Source of the DNA: Clostridia bacterium
GTDB taxonomy: Bacteria > Bacillota > Clostridia > Oscillospirales > CAG-272
NCBI GenBank assembly: GCA_017461475.1
Contig: JAFTXX010000044.1
Coordinates: 1 to 64,000, forward strand
Direction: 5' to 3'
Length of the DNA stretch: 64,000 nucleotides
Shown here: piece by piece, positions 1 to 6,690 of the stretch
How the letters are laid out: each line of letters starts with the position of its first letter
Numbering within the stretch: position 1 is the stretch's first letter
Translations under genes and position numbers: made by a program
Notes under the pieces: model-generated
Databases searched by the model: none
What the model was told of the DNA's origin: nothing
Seen by the model: only the letters and a program-made list of their open reading frames with translations

Positions 1-1
1 T

Positions 2-40
2 ATTGCAACGAAGCCGAACTGGACATTTACTTTAGATTAA
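2..40 (+). CDS. C-terminal end of an upstream gene (partial)
   Basis: The first 40 bases are open in one frame and end at TAA (38-40), giving the tail IATKPNWTFTLD. A strong GGAGGGG ribosome site for the next small gene follows at once, so this is probably the 3' end of the preceding late phage gene, perhaps a tail or baseplate protein. Only 12 residues are visible, so no function can be assigned. Confidence 0.35.
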   Translation: MATKPNWTFTLD

Positions 41-52
41 GGAGGGGAAAGT

Positions 53-223
53 ATGCAGAAAAGAAATGTACTTATAGCCGATGAGGGTATGGTGCTGACC
101 GACGGTGAAAACTACGGCAGGGTGATATACCTTGCCGAGGATGCGGATGCTGGCGCGTACCGTGAGATAAGCGAAGAAGAGTACAAGACACTTATGGCAG
201 AGAGCGAGGGCGAAGCTTTGTGA
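53..223 (+). CDS. small phage-type hypothetical protein (56 aa)
   Basis: This short acidic protein starts MQKRNVLIADEGMVL and ends ESEGEAL. The ATG at 53 sits 5-6 bases after GGAGGGG. The stop codon overlaps the GTG start of the next gene (GTGA at 220-223), which is typical of a tightly packed phage late operon. Small acidic proteins at this position, just before a holin/endolysin module, are common in Firmicutes phages, but I do not recognise this one by name. No signal peptide or membrane segment is visible. Confidence 0.7.
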   Translation: MQKRNVLIADEGMVLTDGENYGRVIYLAEDADAGAYREISEEEYKTLMAESEGEAL

Positions 224-465
224 CATGGGAAATTGTAGTCGGACTCATTGCGCTTGTCGGTTTCGGAATAAGCGTAATGACCCCAATAATAAAGCTCAAC
301 ACGAGTATTACCAAGCTCAACTGCTCAATTGACACGCTCAACAGCAGCATGGCTATGAACGAAAAGCGCATAAGCAAGCACGGAGAGGAAATTGACGCGC
401 TTGACAAGCGCGTAACGGTGCTTGAGGGCTTCCACGATGAGCACAGAATGGAGGGGCATTTATGA
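220..465 (+). CDS. phage-type membrane-anchored coiled-coil protein (haemolysin XhlA/holin-associated type)
   Basis: An N-terminal hydrophobic segment (about residues 4-23, WEIVVGLIALVGFGISVM) is followed by a heptad-rich region (about 28-75) with regularly spaced I, L and V residues, predicted as a coiled coil. The start is GTG at 220, overlapping the previous stop; its own stop overlaps the ATG of the endolysin gene (ATGA at 462-465). This size, topology and place match the small XhlA-like proteins that accompany holins in Bacillus and Clostridium prophages. The role in lysis is inferred from context; sequence identity with XhlA is not claimed. Confidence 0.65.
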   Translation: MTWEIVVGLIALVGFGISVMTPIIKLNTSITKLNCSIDTLNSSMAMNEKRISKHGEEIDALDKRVTVLEGFHDEHRMEGHL

Positions 466-1031
466 TAATTCCGTTTAACTGCGACAGCGTAAAGGTGACA
501 TCGCGCTTTGGTATGCGAACGCTGGGCGGCAAGACTGAAAATCACGGCGGCTATGACATGGTCGGCGTTGGTTCGTGGGATATCGTTGCCGTCGAGGGCG
601 GCACGGTGGTGCAGTCGCGCATTGTCACAGACAAGTCTAATCTTACGTGGCAGTGGGGTAACTATGTCTGCATCAAGACCCACGCGGGGCAGTACCACTA
701 CTATTGCCACATGGCAAGCCGCGCGGTTGAAAAGGGGCAGACAGTCAAAGCAGGCGACAAGCTTGGTGTTATGGGCAGTACGGGTTATTCGTTTGGTGCA
801 CATCTGCATTTCGAGGTGCGAGGGAGCGACGGCAAGACGAAGTTTTCGCCCGAGACGGTGCTTGGTATCGCCAATGCGGTGGGTACATACACGCGTTCGA
901 GTCTTGAGCGCGACCTCGACGTGCTCGTGAAGAAAGGTATCATCAACAGCCCGATGTACTGGAAGCAAAAAACAGCGCAGGTGCAGTATCTCGAGGATTT
1001 CATCCACAATGTCGCGGAGGCTGTGAGGTAG
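462..1031 (+). CDS. M23-family peptidase, phage endolysin
   Basis: A 189-residue protein with the lysostaphin-type M23 metallopeptidase fold: SRFGMRTLGGK leads into the zinc-binding HGGYD motif (H29, D33), and the second metal/catalytic motif HLHFE lies near residue 113-117. The intervening YHYYCHM holds the usual histidine pair region. There is no signal peptide, so export would need a holin, which fits the two small membrane proteins around it. The C-terminal 45 residues (ERDLDVLVKKGIINSPMYW and onward) look like a small peptidoglycan-binding tail of the kind seen in clostridial phage lysins. It would cut peptide cross-links in the host wall. Translation is coupled to the preceding gene by ATGA. 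Confidence 0.88.
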   Translation: MIIPFNCDSVKVTSRFGMRTLGGKTENHGGYDMVGVGSWDIVAVEGGTVVQSRIVTDKSNLTWQWGNYVCIKTHAGQYHYYCHMASRAVEKGQTVKAGDKLGVMGSTGYSFGAHLHFEVRGSDGKTKFSPETVLGIANAVGTYTRSSLERDLDVLVKKGIINSPMYWKQKTAQVQYLEDFIHNVAEAVR

Positions 1032-1032
1032 G

Positions 1033-1273
1033 TTAATGTTTATGTTACAAACATCTCCGCCCGAGATCCTTCGCTTGCGCTCAAGGATGACAAGGGCGGG
1101 ATTAAACAGAGTGCTAAAAAAGGCTTATTTTATAGCATTGTAACAACCCCCGCTTGTCATCCTCGAACGGAGCACAAGGAACCGAAGGTTCCTGCCATAC
1201 TCGCTTTGCGAGTATGGGCGAAGTGAAGGATCTTGCGGGGAGATGTTTGTATCTTCCATAAACATTAATTTAC
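1033..1273. mobile_element. small inverted-repeat element, copy 1 (long-core type)
   Basis: A roughly 240-bp non-coding element. The right end is CATAAACATTAATTTAC (1257-1273); the left end TTAATGTTTATG (1033-1044) is its partly decayed inverted copy. The core holds facing segments: AGATCCTTCGCTTGCGCTCAAGGATGACAA-like sequence on the left and CTTGTCATCCTCGAACGGAG...AAGGATCTTGCGGGGAGATG on the right, so the whole element can fold back on itself. The same core occurs at 32346-32588 (opposite orientation) and 57843-58048. It separates the endolysin gene from the next small membrane gene. Confidence 0.8.
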
Positions 1274-1287
1274 CAAAAAGGAGAACT

Positions 1288-1587
1288 ATGATAAAGATAT
1301 CGTTTAAGAAAAAGAAACCGAAGAAAAAGTCTTTCGTGCGCTTCTCCAAGAAGTGTCTTTGTGCGATGATTGTGCTGTGGTTCATCGCCGCACTGGTGTG
1401 CGCGGTGGTGGTTGCGGTGCAACTTATTCGCGGGGACATGGCGGTGAACACGGGCGACCTTGTGACTTGTGTCGGCATACCGATGACGGGCGGTGTTATC
1501 GGATATATGATAAAATCCGCCGTTGAAGACAACACAAAGAAAGGAACTACATATGAAAACGTTGAAAGAGAAATTGACAAGCCGTAA
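1288..1587 (+). CDS. small basic two-helix membrane protein (phage-associated, holin-like)
   Basis: 99 residues. The ATG at 1288 follows AAAAAGGAGAACT, so I reject a longer reading from 1243 that runs back into the repeat element. The N-terminus is very basic (KISFKKKKPKKKSFVRF), followed by one membrane segment (about residues 24-45, AMIVLWFIAALVCAVVVAVQ) and a second, weaker one (about 58-75, VGIPMTGGVIGYMI). This is the layout of some small holins or holin-associated proteins. It overlaps the next gene by 35 bases in another frame. The prophage assignment is by context. Confidence 0.7.
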   Translation: MIKISFKKKKPKKKSFVRFSKKCLCAMIVLWFIAALVCAVVVAVQLIRGDMAVNTGDLVTCVGIPMTGGVIGYMIKSAVEDNTKKGTTYENVEREIDKP

Positions 1588-1786
1588 ATTTTTGGTTGCG
1601 GCGGCGGGCATTGCGAGCGGTATTGCGCTTATTGTAAGCGGCAGTACCACCGAGGGAGTTGCGGCGGTTATCGCTTCGGTTATCGGCTATCTTGCCGCTG
1701 AGGGTTACATCGACGCGAAAGCGGTCAAAGCTACGGCCGAGGCTGCCCTTAATGCGGTTGAGGAAAACGAGGACACAATTTTATAA
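1553..1786 (+). CDS. small membrane protein, phage holin-like
   Basis: 77 residues. The ATG at 1553 is chosen over 1523 because AAAGGAAC lies at the right distance. After a basic start (MKTLKEKLTSRKF) comes an Ala/Gly/Ile-rich stretch that spans the membrane twice (about residues 14-30 and 35-52), then an acidic tail ending in EENEDTIL. Proteins of this kind are annotated as phage holins in many gut Clostridia. It is the last gene of the prophage segment: a sigma-A promoter and a housekeeping kinase gene follow. Confidence 0.7.
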   Translation: MKTLKEKLTSRKFLVAAAGIASGIALIVSGSTTEGVAAVIASVIGYLAAEGYIDAKAVKATAEAALNAVEENEDTIL

Positions 1787-1791
1787 AATTC

Positions 1792-1820
1792 TTGCCAAAT
1801 CGCCCCGAACATTATATAAT
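1792..1820 (+). promoter_or_regulatory. sigma-A promoter of uridine kinase gene
   Basis: TTGCCA (1792-1797) and TATAAT (1815-1820) are separated by 17 bp, 26 bp before the start codon. The match is good, so the kinase gene is probably transcribed independently of the prophage genes. Confidence 0.7.
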
Positions 1821-1845
1821 GAAATAAAAAGCGGTAAGAGGTGAT

Positions 1846-2466
1846 ATGATGTCCGACGTTTTGATTATAGGTATTGCGGGTGGAAGCGGAAGCGGTAAGA
1901 CTACGCTTGCCGACAGGCTTGCCTCCGAGTTTGGCGACGCTGTTTGCATTGTCTGCCACGACAACTACTACAAGCGCCATGACAGGCTTAGCTATGAGGA
2001 ACGGTGTAAGCTTAATTATGACGAACCCGCGGCGTTTGACAACGAGCTTTTGCGCTGTCATCTTTTGCAGCTTCGCGACGGTCATGCGGTTGACTGCCCC
2101 GTGTATGACTACACTTTGCACAATCGCAGTGACGAGACTGTGCGCATTGAACCCAAAAAAGTTGTAATTGTCGAGGGCATACTGATTTTCGCAAGCGCGG
2201 AGCTTTGCGACCTTTTTGATGTGAAAATTTTTGTTGACACCGATGCGGATGTGCGCCTTATCAGACGCATTATGCGCGATGTAGCCGACCGCGGACGAGA
2301 CCTTGACTCTGTTATTATGCAGTATCTCGGCACGGTAAAGCCCATGCACGAAAGATATGTTGAGCCGAGCCGTCGGCGTGCCGACATTATAGTACCCGAG
2401 GGCGGCAAAAATCTTGTTGCGCTTGAGATGATAACCGAGCGGATACGCAAAGCGGTAAAAGAATAA
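1846..2466 (+). CDS. udk: uridine kinase
   Basis: A P-loop NTP hydrolase of 206 residues, the usual length for Udk. The Walker A motif GGSGSGKTT spans residues 12-20, followed by HDNYYKRHDRL, the conserved uridine/cytidine-binding segment, and NYDEPAAFDNELL, the family signature. The later motif VIVEGILIF is the Walker B region, and DTDADVRLIRRIMRD fits the lid arginines. It phosphorylates uridine and cytidine with ATP or GTP in pyrimidine salvage. The start may be the second ATG at 1849, which is better spaced from AGAGG (1837-1841). It is a single gene, followed by the hairpin array at 2488. Confidence 0.93.
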   Translation: MMSDVLIIGIAGGSGSGKTTLADRLASEFGDAVCIVCHDNYYKRHDRLSYEERCKLNYDEPAAFDNELLRCHLLQLRDGHAVDCPVYDYTLHNRSDETVRIEPKKVVIVEGILIFASAELCDLFDVKIFVDTDADVRLIRRIMRDVADRGRDLDSVIMQYLGTVKPMHERYVEPSRRRADIIVPEGGKNLVALEMITERIRKAVKE

Positions 2467-2487
2467 CAAACCCCAAATCCCGCCGTA

Positions 2488-2687
2488 GAGGCACACTTCG
2501 AATGAAGTGTGCCTCAGTTATATTCGCCTGCGGCGAGTGATATTGCTGCGCAGTGATATACGGCTTTGCCGTGTGATATTCGGCTACGCCGAGTTTTGAG
2601 ACGAATATAATATCACTGCAAACGAAGTTTGCAATATCACTTTCCGAAAGGAAAATATCACTCCAAGCGTTAGCGCGGAATATCACT
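2488..2687. repeat. modular hairpin array A (TGATATT / AATATCA linkers)
   Basis: A 200-bp array of short perfect hairpins. It opens with GAGGCACACTTC-loop-GAAGTGTGCCTC, then CGCCTGCGGCG, CTGCGCAG, CGGCTTTGCCG and CGGCTACGCCG, each joined by a TGATATT-type linker. After a central AGTTTTGAGACGAATATA the linker orientation flips to AATATCACT, joining GCAAACGAAGTTTGC, TTCCGAAAGGAA and the imperfect CCAAGCGTTAGCGCGG. The left TTATATTCG and right CGAATATAA are inverted copies, so the whole array is one long branched palindrome. The same design, with other stems, recurs at 21907-22105. Confidence 0.85.
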
Positions 2688-2733
2688 TTTGTGTCCTCGG
2701 TTTCAATGAGCATCGTATTTTTTGTTTGCAGTT

Positions 2734-2797
2734 CATGTAAACTTCACAAAATTTTTACATGTAATGACTGTTTTCTAAAGTTGTTCATAGGTATAAT
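2734..2797 (+). promoter_or_regulatory. inverted repeat and -10 box upstream of the macA-like operon
   Basis: CATGTAAA (2734-2741) and TTTACATG (2754-2761) form an 8-bp inverted repeat with a 12-bp gap, a possible operator. A TATAAT box follows at 2792-2797, but its -35 region (TGTTTT, 2769-2774) is poor, which would fit an activator-dependent promoter. No regulator gene is adjacent. Confidence 0.4.
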
Positions 2798-2852
2798 GAA
2801 TACGATTGACAGGTAAAGCAAAACTGCGTAAATAAACTGTAAGGAGATTGAC

Positions 2853-4751
2853 ATGGCAAAGAAAAAAGTTGAAACCGCCGAAGAAGCAAAGGCGGCGGCA
2901 GAACTGAAAGCGGCAAAGCGCCGCAAACGCAAGAAGATAACTAAAACTATCTTAAAAATAGTTGTAATTCTCGCTGCTGTTGCTGTAGCTGCATTTTTTG
3001 CATACAAGCATTTCTTCGGCACCGAAACCGTAGCAAACGAAGGTACTACTTATACCGTTGCCGCGGTTGAGCGCCGCGACATTGTTGAACAGCTTTCGGG
3101 CAGCGGAACGCTTGCTTCCGCAAACTCATATACCGTATCTGCCAGAGTAAGCGGCGATATCATCCGCGATACTTTTTCCGAGGGCGATACCGTTAAAAAG
3201 GACGATATACTTTATGTGATAGACAGCTCCGACATGGATACCAACCTTGAAAAAGCCGAGGAAGCTTTGGCAGATGCCAAAGAGGCATATGAGGAAAAGG
3301 TTGCCGACAGAGCCGACCTTATCATCACTGCGCCTATCAGCGGTGTTGTAAGCGGACTTACCGTCGAAGAGGGCGACACCGTGAATAAAAATTCCGCTGT
3401 ATTTACCCTCAAGAATATTTCCACTCTTAAGATTACCGAGTATTACAGCCTTGAATACAAGGATAAAATTTATGTGGGAATGAACGCTACCGTTTCTGTT
3501 CCCGCACAGATGTTAAATCTTGGCGGCAAAGTTTCCGAGGTATCCGACCTCACCCGTTCTTCCGAGACGGGCGTTACCTGCTTTGCGGTAACAATTGAGG
3601 TGCAAAACCCCGGCTCGCTCAGCATCGGTGCCGATGCTACCACATGGCTTGCGGGTGACATTTATCCGTCCATTACATCCATTGAGGGCTTTGAAGCCAG
3701 CGCCACAAAGGTCGTGCGCTCAAATATTTCGGGCGATGTTTTAAAGGTAAACGCTTCAAACGGTGACGTTGTAACCGCAGGCATGACCCTTATCGAGTTT
3801 GACGGCGAAAATCTCGAGGATGAAATCGAAAACGCCCTTGATGCAATCGAGGACGCACAGCGTTCGCTTGACGACATCAACGAGTCTATAGACAATTACA
3901 ATATTACCGCACCTATTGACGGAACTGTTGTAAGAAAGGTTCTCAAAGCCGGCGAGAGTGCGGACGGCGGTTCCACTCTCTGCATGATTTACGATATGTC
4001 GTATCTCACCGTAGAGCTTGCAGTCGACGAGCTTGACATAAGCTCGGTAGAGGTAGGTCAGAGTGCTACTGTTACCGCAGATGCGGTTGAAAATGTCGAA
4101 TTTGAGGGTGTTGTTACCCGTGTAGGCGTAAACGGTACCACCTCGGGCGGCGTTACCACCTATCCCGTAGAAATTCGCATAGATGATATCGACGGACTGC
4201 TCCCCGGTATGAATGTAGATATAGTAATAACAGTTGACGAGGCGCTTGACGTACTTACCATACCCGTTGACGCTGTAGAGCGCAACAACCGCGTTCTTGT
4301 TAAGAGAGCAAACACCGCCGCGGCTGATGTAACAGCCGAAACGATGCCTGAAATGACGGGTGAAATTCCCGAAGGCATGTCAAGACCTGAAGGAATGGAC
4401 GGTGAAATTCCCGAAGGCATGCCAAGACCTGAAGGAATGGACGGCGAAATTCCCGAAGGCATGTCAAGACCTGTAGGTATGGGTACTGCCAATGCAAGCG
4501 GTACTGTTACATCCTCAAACGGTCTGCCCGAGGGCTACGAGTATGTAACCGTTGAAATCGGTATGTCCGACGAGGACTATGTGGAAATTATCTCCGGCCT
4601 TGAAGAAGGCGACACCGTTGCATACATTCCGAAAACCGTTACCACATCAAACAATAACTTCGGTATGATGATGGGCAACATGGGCGGTATGCAGATGGGC
4701 GGCATGCCGAGCGGCAACCGTCAAAGCGGCGGGTTCGGAGGCGGCTTCTGA
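2853..4751 (+). CDS. MacA/HlyD-family periplasmic-adaptor-type protein
   Basis: 632 residues, longer than the usual 380-450 of MacA-like adaptors. A basic N-terminus precedes one membrane anchor (about residues 30-52). Then come two tandem barrel-sandwich (lipoyl-like) regions: one around residues 70-190 (SARVSGDIIRDTFSEGDTV, ITAPISGVVSGLTVEEGDTV) and one around 285-390 (SNISGDVLKVNASNGDVV, ITAPIDGTVVRKVLKAGE). A beta-barrel segment (about 390-480) follows. The C-terminal third is odd: three copies of GEIPEGM(S/P)RPEGMD (nt 4359-4484) and a Gly/Met-rich tail with GMMMGNMGGMQMGGM. It forms a three-gene operon with an ATPase and a permease (TGATG overlap), so it is probably the extracytoplasmic part of an ABC exporter. 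The substrate is unknown. Confidence 0.85.
   Translation: MAKKKVETAEEAKAAAELKAAKRRKRKKITKTILKIVVILAAVAVAAFFAYKHFFGTETVANEGTTYTVAAVERRDIVEQLSGSGTLASANSYTVSARVSGDIIRDTFSEGDTVKKDDILYVIDSSDMDTNLEKAEEALADAKEAYEEKVADRADLIITAPISGVVSGLTVEEGDTVNKNSAVFTLKNISTLKITEYYSLEYKDKIYVGMNATVSVPAQMLNLGGKVSEVSDLTRSSETGVTCFAVTIEVQNPGSLSIGADATTWLAGDIYPSITSIEGFEASATKVVRSNISGDVLKVNASNGDVVTAGMTLIEFDGENLEDEIENALDAIEDAQRSLDDINESIDNYNITAPIDGTVVRKVLKAGESADGGSTLCMIYDMSYLTVELAVDELDISSVEVGQSATVTADAVENVEFEGVVTRVGVNGTTSGGVTTYPVEIRIDDIDGLLPGMNVDIVITVDEALDVLTIPVDAVERNNRVLVKRANTAAADVTAETMPEMTGEIPEGMSRPEGMDGEIPEGMPRPEGMDGEIPEGMSRPVGMGTANASGTVTSSNGLPEGYEYVTVEIGMSDEDYVEIISGLEEGDTVAYIPKTVTTSNNNFGMMMGNMGGMQMGGMPSGNRQSGGFGGGF
4359..4484 (+). 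repeat. three 42-bp in-frame tandem repeats in the macA-like gene
   Basis: Three direct copies (4359-4400, 4401-4442, 4443-4484) encode GEIPEGMSRPEGMD-type units. The first two are nearly identical and the third has diverged at its end. The unit is a multiple of three, so copy number could vary without breaking the frame. Confidence 0.85.
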
Positions 4752-5479
4752 TGAAAACACCGCTCGTTGAATTTCGCTCTGTGTGCAAGACCTATTACAT
4801 GGGCGATGACATAGTCCGCGCGGCTGATAACATTTCATTTACGATATACGAAAACGAGTTTGTCGCAATAGTCGGTAAATCCGGCTCGGGTAAATCCACC
4901 TGCATGAACATTATCGGCTGTCTCGATGTCCCCACCTCGGGCACTTATCTGCTCGACGGCCGCGACGTCGGTCAGATGGACAAAAACGAACTCTCCGAGA
5001 TACGAAATGAAAAGCTCGGATTTATATTCCAGCAGTACAATCTGCTCCCCAAACTCAATCTGCTTGAAAATGTGGAAGTTCCGCTGATGTATGCGGGAGT
5101 TTCCAAAAGCGAGCGCCGCAAGATTGCTAAAGAAAAGCTTGAAATGGTCGGACTCGGCGACAAGCTCCGCAATAAACCCAGCCAGCTTTCTGGCGGTCAG
5201 CAACAGCGTGTTTCCATAGCGCGCGCGCTTTCCAATCACCCGTCGGTGATACTTGCCGACGAGCCTACGGGCGCGCTTGACTCGCGCACCAGCCGCGAGG
5301 TGCTTGCAATGCTTCAGGACCTTCACAAGCAGGGAAATACCGTTGTGCTTATCACGCATGACAACTCCATTGCCGCAACGGCGGAGCGCATTATCCGCCT
5401 CGCCGACGGCAAGGTTATTTACGACGGTCCTACGGCTGACGCGTTTAAGGACGAACATGTGGGAGGTGTCGGCGCATGA
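4751..5479 (+). CDS. ABC transporter ATP-binding protein, MacB/LolD type
   Basis: 242 residues with every ABC ATPase motif: Walker A GKSGSGKS (residues 42-49), Q-loop FQQYNLLP, signature LSGGQQQRVSIARAL, Walker B VILADEPTGALD and switch histidine in ITHD. The EPTGALDSRTS segment and the overall length are typical of the LolD/MacB/FtsE subgroup, which works with FtsX-like permeases. It would power the exporter formed with the flanking genes. Starts by TGATG overlap with the adaptor gene, and its own end overlaps the permease start (ATGA). Confidence 0.93.
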   Translation: MKTPLVEFRSVCKTYYMGDDIVRAADNISFTIYENEFVAIVGKSGSGKSTCMNIIGCLDVPTSGTYLLDGRDVGQMDKNELSEIRNEKLGFIFQQYNLLPKLNLLENVEVPLMYAGVSKSERRKIAKEKLEMVGLGDKLRNKPSQLSGGQQQRVSIARALSNHPSVILADEPTGALDSRTSREVLAMLQDLHKQGNTVVLITHDNSIAATAERIIRLADGKVIYDGPTADAFKDEHVGGVGA

Positions 5480-6672
5480 AACTGACAGAAAGTTTTTCCC
5501 TTGCGCTGTCCAACATATGGAACAGCAAAATGCGCTCTTTCCTCACCATGCTCGGTATCATCATAGGTATCGCGGCGGTCATGGTCATTGTCGGTCTCGG
5601 CAACGGTATGGAGAACTATATCACCGACGCTTTTTCGAGCATAGGTACAAATGTCATTACCGTTTCGGTAACCGGCTCGGGCTCGTCGAAGACCGTCACC
5701 GAGGATGATATATACGAAATCATTGAGGATTACCCCGACTGGTTTGACCACGTTTCGCCCACTGTTTCCATGAGAAGCTCGGTGAAGATAGGCAGTGACA
5801 CATACAGCCGTACCTCTGCCACGGGAGTCGGCGAAGAGTATTTCGACATCTATGATTATGAAGTTGCCGCGGGGCGCGAGTTGCGCTATATGGATATGGA
5901 AAAGCGCGAGAATGTGTGCGTTGTGGGATGTTATGTCGATGAGGTACTCTTTGACGGGCAGGCTCTAGGAGACACTCTTCGCATCGGCGGCAAAGTGTTT
6001 ACCGTAGTCGGCGTGCTTGATCAGATTGACGATGAGATAGACGAGGGCGGCAGTGACGACGCGGTCTACATCCCGTATTCCACCGCGGCAAGACTTTCCT
6101 ATGCGGGAAGTGCGTCCACATACCTTGTTACCACGGATTCCGACGACCTTGTAGACGCGGGCAAAGAAATTATCGAGGACGAACTCTATGAGATTTTCCG
6201 AACCGACGACGCGTATTCTGTTACTACTTTGTCGACCTTGCTTGATATGATGACCGAGATGATAGACCTTGTGGTTCTGGTGCTCACGTTTATCGCGGCG
6301 ATTTCGCTTGTTGTCGGCGGTATCGGAATTATGAACATCATGCTTGTTTCGGTTTCCGAGCGTACAAGAGAGATAGGTATCAGAAAGGCTCTTGGCGCAA
6401 AGGAACGCTATATTCTTACACAGTTTGTTATCGAAGCGGCTGTCACCAGCGCCATAGGCGGTATAATAGGTATACTTTGCGGATACGGTCTGTCAAGCCT
6501 TGCGACTAAGGTTATAACCCAGATGCTCGGTGAAACTCTCAACGTAGTACCCTCTACAATGTCGATTATCGTTGCTTTCGGTGCGTCTGCACTTATCGGT
6601 ATCGTGTTTGGCTATCTTCCCGCGAGAAAAGCGGCAAGGCTTAATCCCATAGACGCGCTCAGACACGATTAA
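5476..6672 (+). CDS. ABC transporter permease, MacB/FtsX family
   Basis: 398 residues. The first membrane helix lies near residues 18-40 (MRSFLTMLGIIIGIAAVMVI), followed by the GNGMENYITDAFSSIGTN start of the MacB extracytoplasmic core domain (about 45-250). Three C-terminal helices form the FtsX domain (about 270-385), with SERTREIGIRKALGA, the hallmark that contacts the ATPase, and the closing LPARKAARLNPIDALRH. MacB-type transporters do not move substrate through the membrane; they work as mechanotransmitters. In a Gram-positive cell the partner adaptor would act in or beyond the wall zone. Translation is coupled to the ATPase gene by ATGA. Confidence 0.93.
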   Translation: MKLTESFSLALSNIWNSKMRSFLTMLGIIIGIAAVMVIVGLGNGMENYITDAFSSIGTNVITVSVTGSGSSKTVTEDDIYEIIEDYPDWFDHVSPTVSMRSSVKIGSDTYSRTSATGVGEEYFDIYDYEVAAGRELRYMDMEKRENVCVVGCYVDEVLFDGQALGDTLRIGGKVFTVVGVLDQIDDEIDEGGSDDAVYIPYSTAARLSYAGSASTYLVTTDSDDLVDAGKEIIEDELYEIFRTDDAYSVTTLSTLLDMMTEMIDLVVLVLTFIAAISLVVGGIGIMNIMLVSVSERTREIGIRKALGAKERYILTQFVIEAAVTSAIGGIIGILCGYGLSSLATKVITQMLGETLNVVPSTMSIIVAFGASALIGIVFGYLPARKAARLNPIDALRHD

Positions 6673-6690
6673 AAAATGGAGTATAATATT

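Noticed and set aside
2488..2687. CRISPR array
   Set aside because: The repeated unit is only 7-9 bp, what lies between are palindromes rather than unique spacers, the linker flips orientation half-way, and no cas genes are present.
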